NCBI GenBank assembly: GCA_023265735.1
Contig: JAHFSN010000108.1
Coordinates: 1-6,876, forward strand
Direction of reading: 5' to 3'
Source of the DNA: Spirochaetaceae bacterium
Lineage (GTDB): Bacteria > Spirochaetota > Spirochaetia > JABEVK01
Length of the DNA stretch: 6,876 bases
Shown here: positions 1 through 5,820 of the stretch, piece by piece
Layout of the letters: every line of letters starts with the position of its first letter
How positions within the stretch are numbered: position 1 is the first letter of the stretch
Notes under the pieces: generated by a model
Told to the model about the DNA's origin: nothing
Database searches by the model: none
What the model saw: only the letters and a program-made list of their open reading frames with translations
Made by a program: the position numbers and the translations under genes

Positions 1-1353
1 GTCAAGAACCTCGACGTGTACCTGTCGGTCTGCCAGGTGGGCATCACCGTGGCCAGCGTGGGCCTGGGGTTCGTAGGCGAACCGGCGTTCACCGAGATCT
101 TTCACCCGGTAGTGAACTACCTCGGGGGCGGATGGCTGGGCGAGGCCGCGGTCCTCGGGATCGCCGTGGCCGCCGGGTTCATCATCGTCTCGTTCCTCCA
201 CATTGTCCTGGGAGAGCTGCTCCCTAAGTCAATGGCCATCCGCAGCCCCGAGAAGTCGGTGCTGGGGATCTCCGGACCGCTCCTGGCGTTCCGGCTGCTG
301 TTCGCCGGGCCCATCTGGCTGCTGAACGCCACGGTCAACGGCCTGCTGTTCCTGTTGCGGATTCCCCGGAAGACCGAGGCCGAGGCCCACAGTGATGGCG
401 AGATCCGGGCCATCCTTGACCAGTCTCAGACCAGCGGTGTGCTGTCGTTCCGCTCCCTCCTCCTTTTGGAGAACGTCCTCGATTTCGGTTCGCTCACGGT
501 ACGCAACGCCATGCGGCCCAAACGCCTGGTCCACGTGCTGCACCTTCCCCTGACCCGCCAGGAGGCCGTCGACGAGATGCGCAGGACCAAATACTCCCGG
601 TACCCTGTCCTCGGCCCCTCGGGGGGCCTGGTGGGGTTCCTCCACGGCAAAGATCTCCTGTACTCCCAGGTCGAGGCGTCGGTCGAGTCGCTGGTCCGGC
701 CCCTGGAGTCGGTGGCGGAGACCGAGCCGCTGGAGAAGGTGCTGACGTTCATGCAGAGGAAGGGCACCCATCTGGTCGCCGTCACGGGGTCCTCGGGTCT
801 TTGGTCGGGTATCCTCACCCTTGAAGACGTGATTGAGGAGCTGACGGGGACCATCGAGGAGGAGTATCCGGTGGAGCCGGTGATCAATCTCAGTGAGTTC
901 CTGAGTGTCCAGAACGTGCTTGTCGATGTGGAGGGGACCACGATCTCTCGGGCGGTGGAGTCGGGTCTGGGGCGTATCCCCGAGGGTCAGCTTCCCTGCT
1001 CCCGGGCCCTCATCCTCAAGGCGGTAGAAGACAGAGAACGACTGGGGAGCAGTGCCGTGGGCCACCAGCTGGCCATTCCCCATGCTCGGCTGGAGGGGAT
1101 CACGTCGGCGGCGGTGTTCGTGTTCCGACTGAAGGATCCCCTGGCCAGTTCGACGGGACCCGACGCGGGCCCGATCCGGGTCCTGTTTCTGCTGGTCACC
1201 CCGGCATCGTCGCACCGGGTGCATCAGATTCTCCTGTCCCACATCGGGGGCATGTTCGAAAGTGACTATTTTGAGGACCGCTTGATCGAAGCGGAATCGG
1301 CCCAAGAGATCTACGAGACCATCGTGGCGGTGGAGCAGACGTCGTTGAGCTGA
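1..1353 (+). CDS. CNNM/CBS-pair membrane protein (CorC/HlyC-like) with C-terminal PTS EIIA type-2 domain; 5' partial
   Basis: The reading frame is open to the left edge (450 residues visible). It begins in the conserved stretch NLDVYLSVCQVGIT of the CNNM (DUF21) membrane domain, so roughly the first 60 residues are missing and the GTG at 16 is not the start. Hydrophobic segments lie near residues 10-25, 45-70 and 88-115, with the CNNM hallmark GELLPKS at 71-77. A CBS pair follows (about 167-283), opening with VRNAMRP and closing with GILTLEDVIEEL and an acidic IEEEYP. CNNM/CBS proteins are inner-membrane proteins linked to Mg2+/Co2+ or Na+-coupled divalent-cation export. After residue 297 the usual CorC_HlyC domain is replaced by an EIIA type-2 (PtsN/MtlA/FruA-like) domain of about 148 residues. 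It has ERLGSSAVGHQLAIPHAR, with His361 at the phosphorylation position, and then PIRVLFLLVTP. The EIIA part presumably lets phosphotransfer state influence the membrane protein; that is inference. Confidence 0.9.
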   Translation, partial: VKNLDVYLSVCQVGITVASVGLGFVGEPAFTEIFHPVVNYLGGGWLGEAAVLGIAVAAGFIIVSFLHIVLGELLPKSMAIRSPEKSVLGISGPLLAFRLLFAGPIWLLNATVNGLLFLLRIPRKTEAEAHSDGEIRAILDQSQTSGVLSFRSLLLLENVLDFGSLTVRNAMRPKRLVHVLHLPLTRQEAVDEMRRTKYSRYPVLGPSGGLVGFLHGKDLLYSQVEASVESLVRPLESVAETEPLEKVLTFMQRKGTHLVAVTGSSGLWSGILTLEDVIEELTGTIEEEYPVEPVINLSEFLSVQNVLVDVEGTTISRAVESGLGRIPEGQLPCSRALILKAVEDRERLGSSAVGHQLAIPHARLEGITSAAVFVFRLKDPLASSTGPDAGPIRVLFLLVTPASSHRVHQILLSHIGGMFESDYFEDRLIEAESAQEIYETIVAVEQTSLS

Positions 1354-1367
1354 AGCGAGAAGAAGAA

Positions 1368-1403
1368 AAGGAACGGTGGGGGCTGGTAGCCCCCACGTTC
1401 TTT
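1368..1403. terminator. Rho-independent, probably bidirectional terminator
   Basis: A GC-rich inverted repeat has inner arms TGGGGGC (1377-1383) and GCCCCCA (1389-1395) around the 5-nt loop TGGTA. After a single bulged G (1376) the stem extends with GAACG (1371-1375) pairing to CGTTC (1396-1400), then one G-U and two A-U pairs. On the minus strand the stem is followed by a T-rich tail (TTTTCTTCTTCTC), which is good for the ankyrin lipoprotein gene, whose stop codon touches the hairpin. On the plus strand the tail is weaker (GTTCTTTC), but the hairpin sits 14 nt after the stop of the CNNM gene, so it probably serves both convergent genes. Confidence 0.8.
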
Positions 1404-2431
1404 CAGGGCTTCTGGAGCAGTCGAACAACCTCGGTCATTTCCCGATCTTGAGCAAACTTAAGGGCCGTGATGGCGTGGCTCCAAGCCATCCGAAGCTTCA
1501 CCTGGCTGAAGTCGATGCCGTAGGACTGGAGGAGGGCGACTCCCTGGGGACTGTTGTTCCTCACCACAAAGGCGGCGGGCTCGTCCATAGTATCACTCCC
1601 CGAGTGCAGATCGACCCCGGCGGCCATCAAGGCATCGAGGGCGTGCTTGTTCCCGGCCAAGGCCGCAAAATGGATGGGCTCCGCTGGGGAGAACAGATAC
1701 TGGACCTTCCAATGGACGTCGGCACCGTCGCGGATGAGGCCGTCCACCACGTCATCGTTGTGATTCAGGATAGCGGAGAGTAATGGTGTCATGCCCCGCT
1801 TGTCAGCCGCATTCAGGTCAATCCCGTTGGTGTTCATAAACTCTTTGACTTGAGCGTAGGGAAGGACCCGTGCCATCACGAGGGCGGCGGCCGTGTTCTT
1901 GCTTTTTGTGAGGAAGGCCTGGAGGTCAGAGTAGGAAGGCGACGCCGGAGAAATCAGAAGAGAAAACGAGGTCCGGGACGTAGCCAGGGCCTGGGGGGCC
2001 TGGAGGACGTCATGGATGAAGTACACCGTTTCTGTGGACTGAGCCTTGGCCACTGGTTTGGACTTGAGGTCGGGGAGGCCCGCTGACACATCAAAGGGAC
2101 GGGTCCATGGGACAAACGCAAAGGTCTTGGGTCCCGTTTTGACGATCAGTTCCAAAGCCGAGAGGTCGGGGCCTTCACCGCTCACCGAGGTATCGGTGAT
2201 CAGATCGAGGTCGACCTGCAGAATTACGGCGTTGAGTTTCTGGGGAGTGAAGGTTTTCCCATACTGGTAGATGGACGAGTGGCTATCGGAGACTTCGAGG
2301 AACTCAATATGACTGGCCTGGCTCAGAGGCAGTGTGCGGGAATCGACCTTGAGTTTCTGGGGAAGTGCCAAGGTGGCGCAAGATACCAAGGAAGAGGTCA
2401 ATAGAATCATGGCAATCGTATTCAGTCTCAA
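1403..2431 (-). CDS. Ankyrin-repeat lipoprotein
   Basis: Predicted 342 residues. I chose a TTG start at 2431-2429. It gives a compact lipoprotein signal, MRLNTIAMILLTSSLVSC, with lipobox LVSC and acylated Cys18, and it lies 11 nt after an AAGGAG ribosome site. The open frame continues to 2473, but that extension adds a polar leader and overlaps the ribosome site. Ala at +2 suggests outer-membrane sorting. Residues about 20-190 form a domain I do not recognise. The C-terminus carries degenerate ankyrin repeats at about 192-209 (half repeat), 212-240 (GMTPLLSAILN, DGADVH), 250-276 (PIHFAALAG, AAGVDLH), 283-309 and 315-340. Ankyrin repeats are protein-binding scaffolds, so a periplasm-facing interaction role is plausible; the partner is unknown. 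GC is about 47-58% in sampled lines, lower than its neighbours. It is convergent with the CNNM gene and divergent from the next lipoprotein gene. Confidence 0.8.
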   Translation of the reverse strand: MRLNTIAMILLTSSLVSCATLALPQKLKVDSRTLPLSQASHIEFLEVSDSHSSIYQYGKTFTPQKLNAVILQVDLDLITDTSVSGEGPDLSALELIVKTGPKTFAFVPWTRPFDVSAGLPDLKSKPVAKAQSTETVYFIHDVLQAPQALATSRTSFSLLISPASPSYSDLQAFLTKSKNTAAALVMARVLPYAQVKEFMNTNGIDLNAADKRGMTPLLSAILNHNDDVVDGLIRDGADVHWKVQYLFSPAEPIHFAALAGNKHALDALMAAGVDLHSGSDTMDEPAAFVVRNNSPQGVALLQSYGIDFSQVKLRMAWSHAITALKFAQDREMTEVVRLLQKP

Positions 2432-2442
2432 TTTATCTAGAT

Positions 2443-2448
2443 CTCCTT
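2443..2448 (-). promoter_or_regulatory. Ribosome binding site that sets the TTG start
   Basis: On the minus strand the sequence reads AAGGAG, followed 11 nt later by TTG (2431-2429). No in-frame ATG lies near it except the codon for Met8 of the chosen protein; starting there would leave only 10 residues before the lipobox Cys and no basic residue. The spacing is slightly long, which together with the TTG codon suggests modest translation. Confidence 0.55.
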
Positions 2449-2511
2449 GTTTGTGTGCTGTGGAAACCCACAATGTATCGCGCCCCTGGGAACTTACCAG
2501 GACCTAGACCA

Positions 2512-2541
2512 CCTTTGTGTTCTTCGTGCCTTCGTGGCCTT
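2512..2541. repeat. TTCGTG-type interspersed repeat
   Basis: The plus strand reads CCTTTGTGTTCTTCGTGCC and then TTCGTGGCC, with TTYGTG cores at 2514, 2523 and 2531 spaced 9 and 8 nt apart. The reverse complement reads CCACGAAGGCACGAAGAAC followed by ACAAAGG. From memory, near-identical intergenic sequence (CACGAAGG/CACGAAGA units) recurs in many GC-rich bacterial genomes, and translating it by mistake gives HEGHEGTKNTK-like peptides. Only one copy is present here, so its status as a genomic repeat rests on recall and not on this window. Confidence 0.5.
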
Positions 2542-2627
2542 CATCTCCCTCTTCCTCGAACGGCATCCATGCGGCATACTGTTCCTGGGCAGGCGACGCG
2601 CCGCCCGAGAAACAGGAGGTAAGGAAC

Positions 2628-3017
2628 ATGAGAGCCATCCTGAGTGGCATTGTTCTGTTGGCGTTGGCTGGCTGTGCTTCGACATGGGTCGAACCCCGGC
2701 TCAACGTGAAGGAAAACCGCATCCTTGTCGAATGCGTGAACGACCCCTTGGGCCTCGGACCCATCATCGAGAATTCCCTGACGAAACTGGGCGTGGAGAC
2801 CAAGCCGTCCGATGCCCACAAGGGCGGGGACCTCATCCTCAAGGTGACCTACCAGTCCTCGAGGGCGGACAACGGGCTGACTTCGATTCAATCGGTGAAG
2901 TCCGAAATGGTCGACCAACGCTACCACACCGTGGTGGGGCACTATGAATGGAACGGCAAGGGTGACTCGCCGGCCGAGGCGTCGCAGAAGCTGATCGACG
3001 CCCTGATCAACCGATAG
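2628..3017 (+). CDS. Small outer-membrane lipoprotein of unknown function
   Basis: Predicted 129 residues. The ATG at 2628 is set by a near-perfect AGGAGGT ribosome site (2614-2620) with 7-nt spacing. The signal MRAILSGIVLLALAGC has lipobox LAGC with Cys16, and Ala17 at +2 favours the outer membrane. The mature part is about 113 residues and soluble. It starts with a β-like NRILVECV, then an amphipathic PIIENSLTKLGV helix, then a β-like DLILKVTY, a pattern reminiscent of the small α/β lipoprotein domains of envelope assembly proteins. I do not recognise a specific family. The C-terminus (EASQKLIDALINR) looks helical. The gene is followed after 75 nt by a β-barrel gene on the same strand with no visible terminator between them, so the two may form an operon. 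Confidence 0.85.
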   Translation: MRAILSGIVLLALAGCASTWVEPRLNVKENRILVECVNDPLGLGPIIENSLTKLGVETKPSDAHKGGDLILKVTYQSSRADNGLTSIQSVKSEMVDQRYHTVVGHYEWNGKGDSPAEASQKLIDALINR

Positions 3018-3092
3018 CCGTCGTCACGCCCCTTCTTCTCCTAATCGCCCGGAACAGGTAAATTGGGGGCAGTTCCCTCTCAAGGAAGGTCC

Positions 3093-4031
3093 ATGACGAG
3101 TCTCCTGGTTCGAAATCGCATCCTCTTGGCCTCTCTCCTCGGGGCCCTCTTGGTCCCCTCCGTCTCCGCTCTGGTGAGCGACGCCGGGATGTTCGAGCAG
3201 CTTCCTCCGCTGTTTCCTCCCGAGGGACCTGGGGTCCGGATGTCGCTGGAGTGGGACTTCCTGGACCAGGGCCAAAATTGGAGCGGCAACTATCCTTCGT
3301 CCACCATCAACCTCGACAAAGACCTGACCACCAACTGGCTGAAGGCGGGCGCCCAGCTCCAGTTTGACCGGTCTTGGGCCTTGCGGACCGCGGTGCCCCT
3401 GGGCGTCCGTTCCCTCCAGACCACCAGCCAGGGGAACGGCCAGCAAACCTTCACCCGCGTCGGACTGGGCGACGTGCAGATTTTGGGGGAGTTCAGCGGG
3501 CTTTGGAGCGACCATTCGACGACCCTTCGCGCCGGGCTGAAGCTGCCCACGGGGTCGTCGTCCGACTCGGTGATTGGTCCTTCGTATCGGCTGGGGACGG
3601 GCAGCACCGACCTCCTGGTGGGCCTGGAACATTTTGGTCAGGTGGGGGAGTGGCCCCGGTGGGTCTGGACCATGGAACTCCTCTGGCGCCAGCCCATCGT
3701 GACCCAGAACGGATTCGTTCCCGGAGCCGAAATTGACCAGTCCTTCGGCATCACGTACCGCGACCTTTTCATCAATGATGTTTCTGTGGTGCCCGTCGTC
3801 CAGCTGGTCACGGCCTACCGCTGGAACGACAGGGTGCCGAGTAACGGCTCTACGGATCCTGTGGCCGACAATTCCGGCTATTCCGTCTATTCGGTGGCGC
3901 CCGGGGTGGCCTTCGGATGGGACACCTGGCGAGTGGTGACGAACCTGGGAATACCCCTCTACCAGAACGTGAACGGCAACCAGCTGGTGGCTCCTTTCGC
4001 CTTCCAGACCCAGATCAGTTACGGCTTTTGA
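3093..4031 (+). CDS. Outer-membrane β-barrel protein, MetA-pathway (phenol degradation)-like transporter
   Basis: Predicted 312 residues. The ATG at 3093 follows AAGGA with 6-nt spacing; the open frame runs 30 nt further upstream to a TTG without a ribosome site. The signal peptide has two Arg and a long hydrophobic core, with likely cleavage after VSA (residue 26). The mature protein alternates β-strands throughout and ends in aromatic-rich QISYGF with a terminal Phe, typical of barrels inserted by BamA. Motifs GLGD (124-127), LKLPTGS (149-155) and GTGSTDLLVG (168-177) match the pattern of the Phenol_MetA_deg family of putative outer-membrane channels. The substrate cannot be inferred; members are often named for aromatic degradation merely by association, and no catabolic genes are seen here. 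Its stop lies only 3 nt from the convergent stop of pntB. Confidence 0.85.
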   Translation: MTSLLVRNRILLASLLGALLVPSVSALVSDAGMFEQLPPLFPPEGPGVRMSLEWDFLDQGQNWSGNYPSSTINLDKDLTTNWLKAGAQLQFDRSWALRTAVPLGVRSLQTTSQGNGQQTFTRVGLGDVQILGEFSGLWSDHSTTLRAGLKLPTGSSSDSVIGPSYRLGTGSTDLLVGLEHFGQVGEWPRWVWTMELLWRQPIVTQNGFVPGAEIDQSFGITYRDLFINDVSVVPVVQLVTAYRWNDRVPSNGSTDPVADNSGYSVYSVAPGVAFGWDTWRVVTNLGIPLYQNVNGNQLVAPFAFQTQISYGF

Positions 4032-4034
4032 CGG

Positions 4035-5501
4035 TCAGCGTTCCTTCCAGGCTTTGACCAGCTCCTGGAGGGCGGGCTTGGCGTCCATGAACATCATGAG
4101 CGTCTTGTCGAGGACGAACAGCGGGTTGGGGATGCCCGAGAACCCGGGACTGAGGCTCCGCTTGATGACCAGGATGCTGCCCGCTTTGTCGACGTCGAGG
4201 ATGGGCATGCCGTAGATGGGGGTGTCCCGGGCGTCCCGGGCCATGGGGTTCACCACGTCGTTGGCCCCCAGAATGATGGCCACGTCGGCGTTTTCCAGCA
4301 GCTCGTTCGACTCGTCCAGCTCCTTGAGCCTGTCGTAGGGGATGTTCACCTCGGCCAGCAGCACGTTCATGTGGCCCGGCATCCGCCCCGCCACCGGGTG
4401 CACCGCGAAGTAGACTTCCTTTCCCTCGGCGCTCAGCTCATTGAAGAGGTCACGGCAGGCTCCCTGGGCCTGGGCCACGGCCATGCCGTACCCCGGCACG
4501 ATGACGATGGTCTGGGCCGCGTCGAGGACCCCCACGTACTCTTCGGGGGTGGTCGTCTTGATCCGTCCCGCGTAGATGTCGTCCTTCGACGTGGTCTGGT
4601 GGGCCGGGGGCGTGATGTTGCCCAGCAGAATGGCCCAGAAGTTCCGGTTGATGGCCTTGGCCATGGACCGGGTCAGGATGAGGCCCGAGGCGCCCACCAG
4701 ACTGCCCGCCATGATGAGGCCGTAGTTGGCGTTCGTGAAGCCCAGGGCCGACGCCGAGAGCCCCGCGTACGAGATGAACAGGGCGATGATGATGGGCATG
4801 TCGGCGCCCCCCACGGCCATGGCCAGGGTGAGGCCCAGCAGGGTGGCCGCCAGGACCACGCCGCCCAGGAACCAGGCCGCGGAGGTCACGTCAGCGGGAC
4901 CGTGGGAAAAGTCCAAGCCGTTCCCCACCGTCACTAAGAAGGCCCCCGTCACCAGGGCCGCCAGCAGGAACAGCGCGTTGAACACGTTCTTGCCCCACAG
5001 GACGAAGGACTTCTCGGAAATCAGGCCCTGGAGCTTGGCGAAGGCGATGAGGCTGCCCCAGAACGTCAGGGTCCCGATGAAGGCGTCGGCGGCCACGGCG
5101 GTCAGGAACTGGAGCTTGTCGACGCCGCCGGGGGTCTGTCCCGTCTGGAAATAGACCAGGAACTCGGCTATGCCCACCACGGCGGAAACGGCGCCGCCGA
5201 ACCCGTTCAAAATGGCCACGAACTGGGGCACGTCGGTCATCTTCACCTTGTAGGCCAGGTACACGCCGATGACCGAACCCACGGCCATGATGATCAGGAC
5301 GAAGGCGTAGTTCAGGATCCCCTGGCCGAGGAGGGTGGCCACGATGGCGATGAGCATGCCCACGGCCGACAGGAGGTTGCCTTTGCGGGCCGTTCGGGGC
5401 GACTGGAGCAGTTTGAGTCCGAAGATAAACAAAACGACGGTGATCAAGTAGAAGATGGGAGTGAGGGAGTGGATGGCGTCCCGAACCGTTTCGAAGCTCA
5501 T
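4035..5501 (-). CDS. pntB: NAD(P) transhydrogenase subunit beta (proton-translocating)
   Basis: Predicted 488 residues; E. coli PntB has 462. The ATG at 5501 overlaps the pntA2 stop (ATGA), implying translational coupling; the longer open frame upstream is out of frame with pntA2 and rejected. Residues 1-290 are the membrane part of domain II (several helices, with VAILNGFGG at 95-103, TFWGSLIAFAKL at 146-157 and GGADMP at 231-236). Residues about 327-488 are domain III, the NADP(H) site, with PGYGMAVAQAQ (336-346), HPVAGRMPGHMNVLLAEV (368-385), GANDVVNP (412-419), GMPILDVDKA (431-440) and IKRSL (446-450). The complex couples proton entry to hydride transfer from NADH to NADP+. Position 243 is Ile (ATC), where E. 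coli has the functionally important Asn222; Asn99 sits where E. coli has His91. The hydride-transfer motifs are intact. Confidence 0.96.
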   Translation of the reverse strand: MSFETVRDAIHSLTPIFYLITVVLFIFGLKLLQSPRTARKGNLLSAVGMLIAIVATLLGQGILNYAFVLIIMAVGSVIGVYLAYKVKMTDVPQFVAILNGFGGAVSAVVGIAEFLVYFQTGQTPGGVDKLQFLTAVAADAFIGTLTFWGSLIAFAKLQGLISEKSFVLWGKNVFNALFLLAALVTGAFLVTVGNGLDFSHGPADVTSAAWFLGGVVLAATLLGLTLAMAVGGADMPIIIALFISYAGLSASALGFTNANYGLIMAGSLVGASGLILTRSMAKAINRNFWAILLGNITPPAHQTTSKDDIYAGRIKTTTPEEYVGVLDAAQTIVIVPGYGMAVAQAQGACRDLFNELSAEGKEVYFAVHPVAGRMPGHMNVLLAEVNIPYDRLKELDESNELLENADVAIILGANDVVNPMARDARDTPIYGMPILDVDKAGSILVIKRSLSPGFSGIPNPLFVLDKTLMMFMDAKPALQELVKAWKER

Positions 5502-5809
5502 ACTTTCTCCGCGTCCTTGGCCTTGGCCTTGCCCGTCTTGAAGTTGGCCAGCATCCGGTCGGCGATGACGTAGCCGCCCACCACGTTGATGACTCCCAGG
5601 AGGAGGGCGAGTCCCCCCAGAATCTGGGCCACGAGGTTGCCCTCGGAGGTCCCCGCTACCTCGATGGCCGAGACCACCATGATGGCCGCCATGGCGTGGC
5701 TCGCGACGACCAGCGGCGTGTGCAGAATGGGAGGCACCTTGGTGATGATCTCGAAGCCAATGAGCACGCACAGCGTGAAGAGAATCAATGCTTGGACGAT
5801 GGGATCCAT
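5498..5809 (-). CDS. pntA2: NAD(P) transhydrogenase subunit alpha part 2 (membrane subunit)
   Basis: Predicted 103 residues, as expected for the separate α2 membrane subunit of three-subunit transhydrogenases (also called PntAB). The ATG at 5809 follows GGAGG (5815-5819 on the plus strand) with 5-nt spacing. Three or so transmembrane helices are visible (about 5-22, 36-52, 60-82). Family landmarks are KVPPILHTPL (24-33) and GGYVIADRML (78-87). The Lys/Ala-rich tail after residue 91 is polar. The gene lies 11 nt after the pntA1 stop and overlaps the pntB start by 4 nt. The segment after HTPL reads VVASHAMAAI, where the family usually has a motif like MSGTNAISGI or MSGTNFIHGI; a His (38) occupies the usual Asn position. 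Confidence 0.93.
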   Translation of the reverse strand: MDPIVQALILFTLCVLIGFEIITKVPPILHTPLVVASHAMAAIMVVSAIEVAGTSEGNLVAQILGGLALLLGVINVVGGYVIADRMLANFKTGKAKAKDAEKV

Positions 5810-5820
5810 GGAAACCTCCG

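Larger units (their letters stand above)
2432..2627. other. Divergent intergenic region
   Basis: This 196-bp region separates the minus-strand ankyrin lipoprotein gene from the plus-strand small lipoprotein gene, so it should hold promoters for both. It contains the ankyrin-gene ribosome site, two small inverted repeats (TGTGG/CCACA at 2459-2472 and CCTGG/CCAGG at 2485-2501), a TTCGTG-type repeat at 2512-2541 and a pyrimidine-rich stretch at 2540-2559. I see no convincing -10/-35 pair on either strand. Confidence 0.5.

Noticed and set aside
229..1428. Long open frame (about 399 codons) on the minus strand opposite the CNNM/CBS/EIIA gene
   Set aside because: Low-complexity Arg/Gln/Gly/His-rich translation with no family resemblance; it is the antisense shadow of a well-supported GC-rich gene.
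2432..2473. Upstream extension of the ankyrin lipoprotein to a TTG at 2473
   Set aside because: It would place a polar leader before the lipoprotein signal and contains the AAGGAG ribosome site used by the TTG at 2431.
2451..2479. Possible plus-strand -35/-10 pair (TTGTGT, 17 nt, TGTATC)
   Set aside because: Only about half the consensus bases match in each box; too weak to call a promoter.
2459..2501. Two 5-bp inverted repeats (TGTGG/CCACA and CCTGG/CCAGG) as operators
   Set aside because: Arms are short enough to occur by chance, and neither is tied to a recognisable promoter or known regulator site.
2517..2627. Upstream extension of the small lipoprotein frame
   Set aside because: It consists of the interspersed repeat and a pyrimidine-rich stretch. 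The ATG at 2628 has a near-perfect ribosome site and begins a clean lipoprotein signal.
3050..3076. GGAAC/GTTCC inverted repeat between the small lipoprotein and β-barrel genes as a terminator
   Set aside because: A 5-bp stem with a 16-nt loop and no T-run is too weak to be a terminator.
4371..4937. Plus-strand open frame of about 188 codons opposite pntB
   Set aside because: His/Arg/Gly-rich translation with no family features; antisense shadow of pntB.
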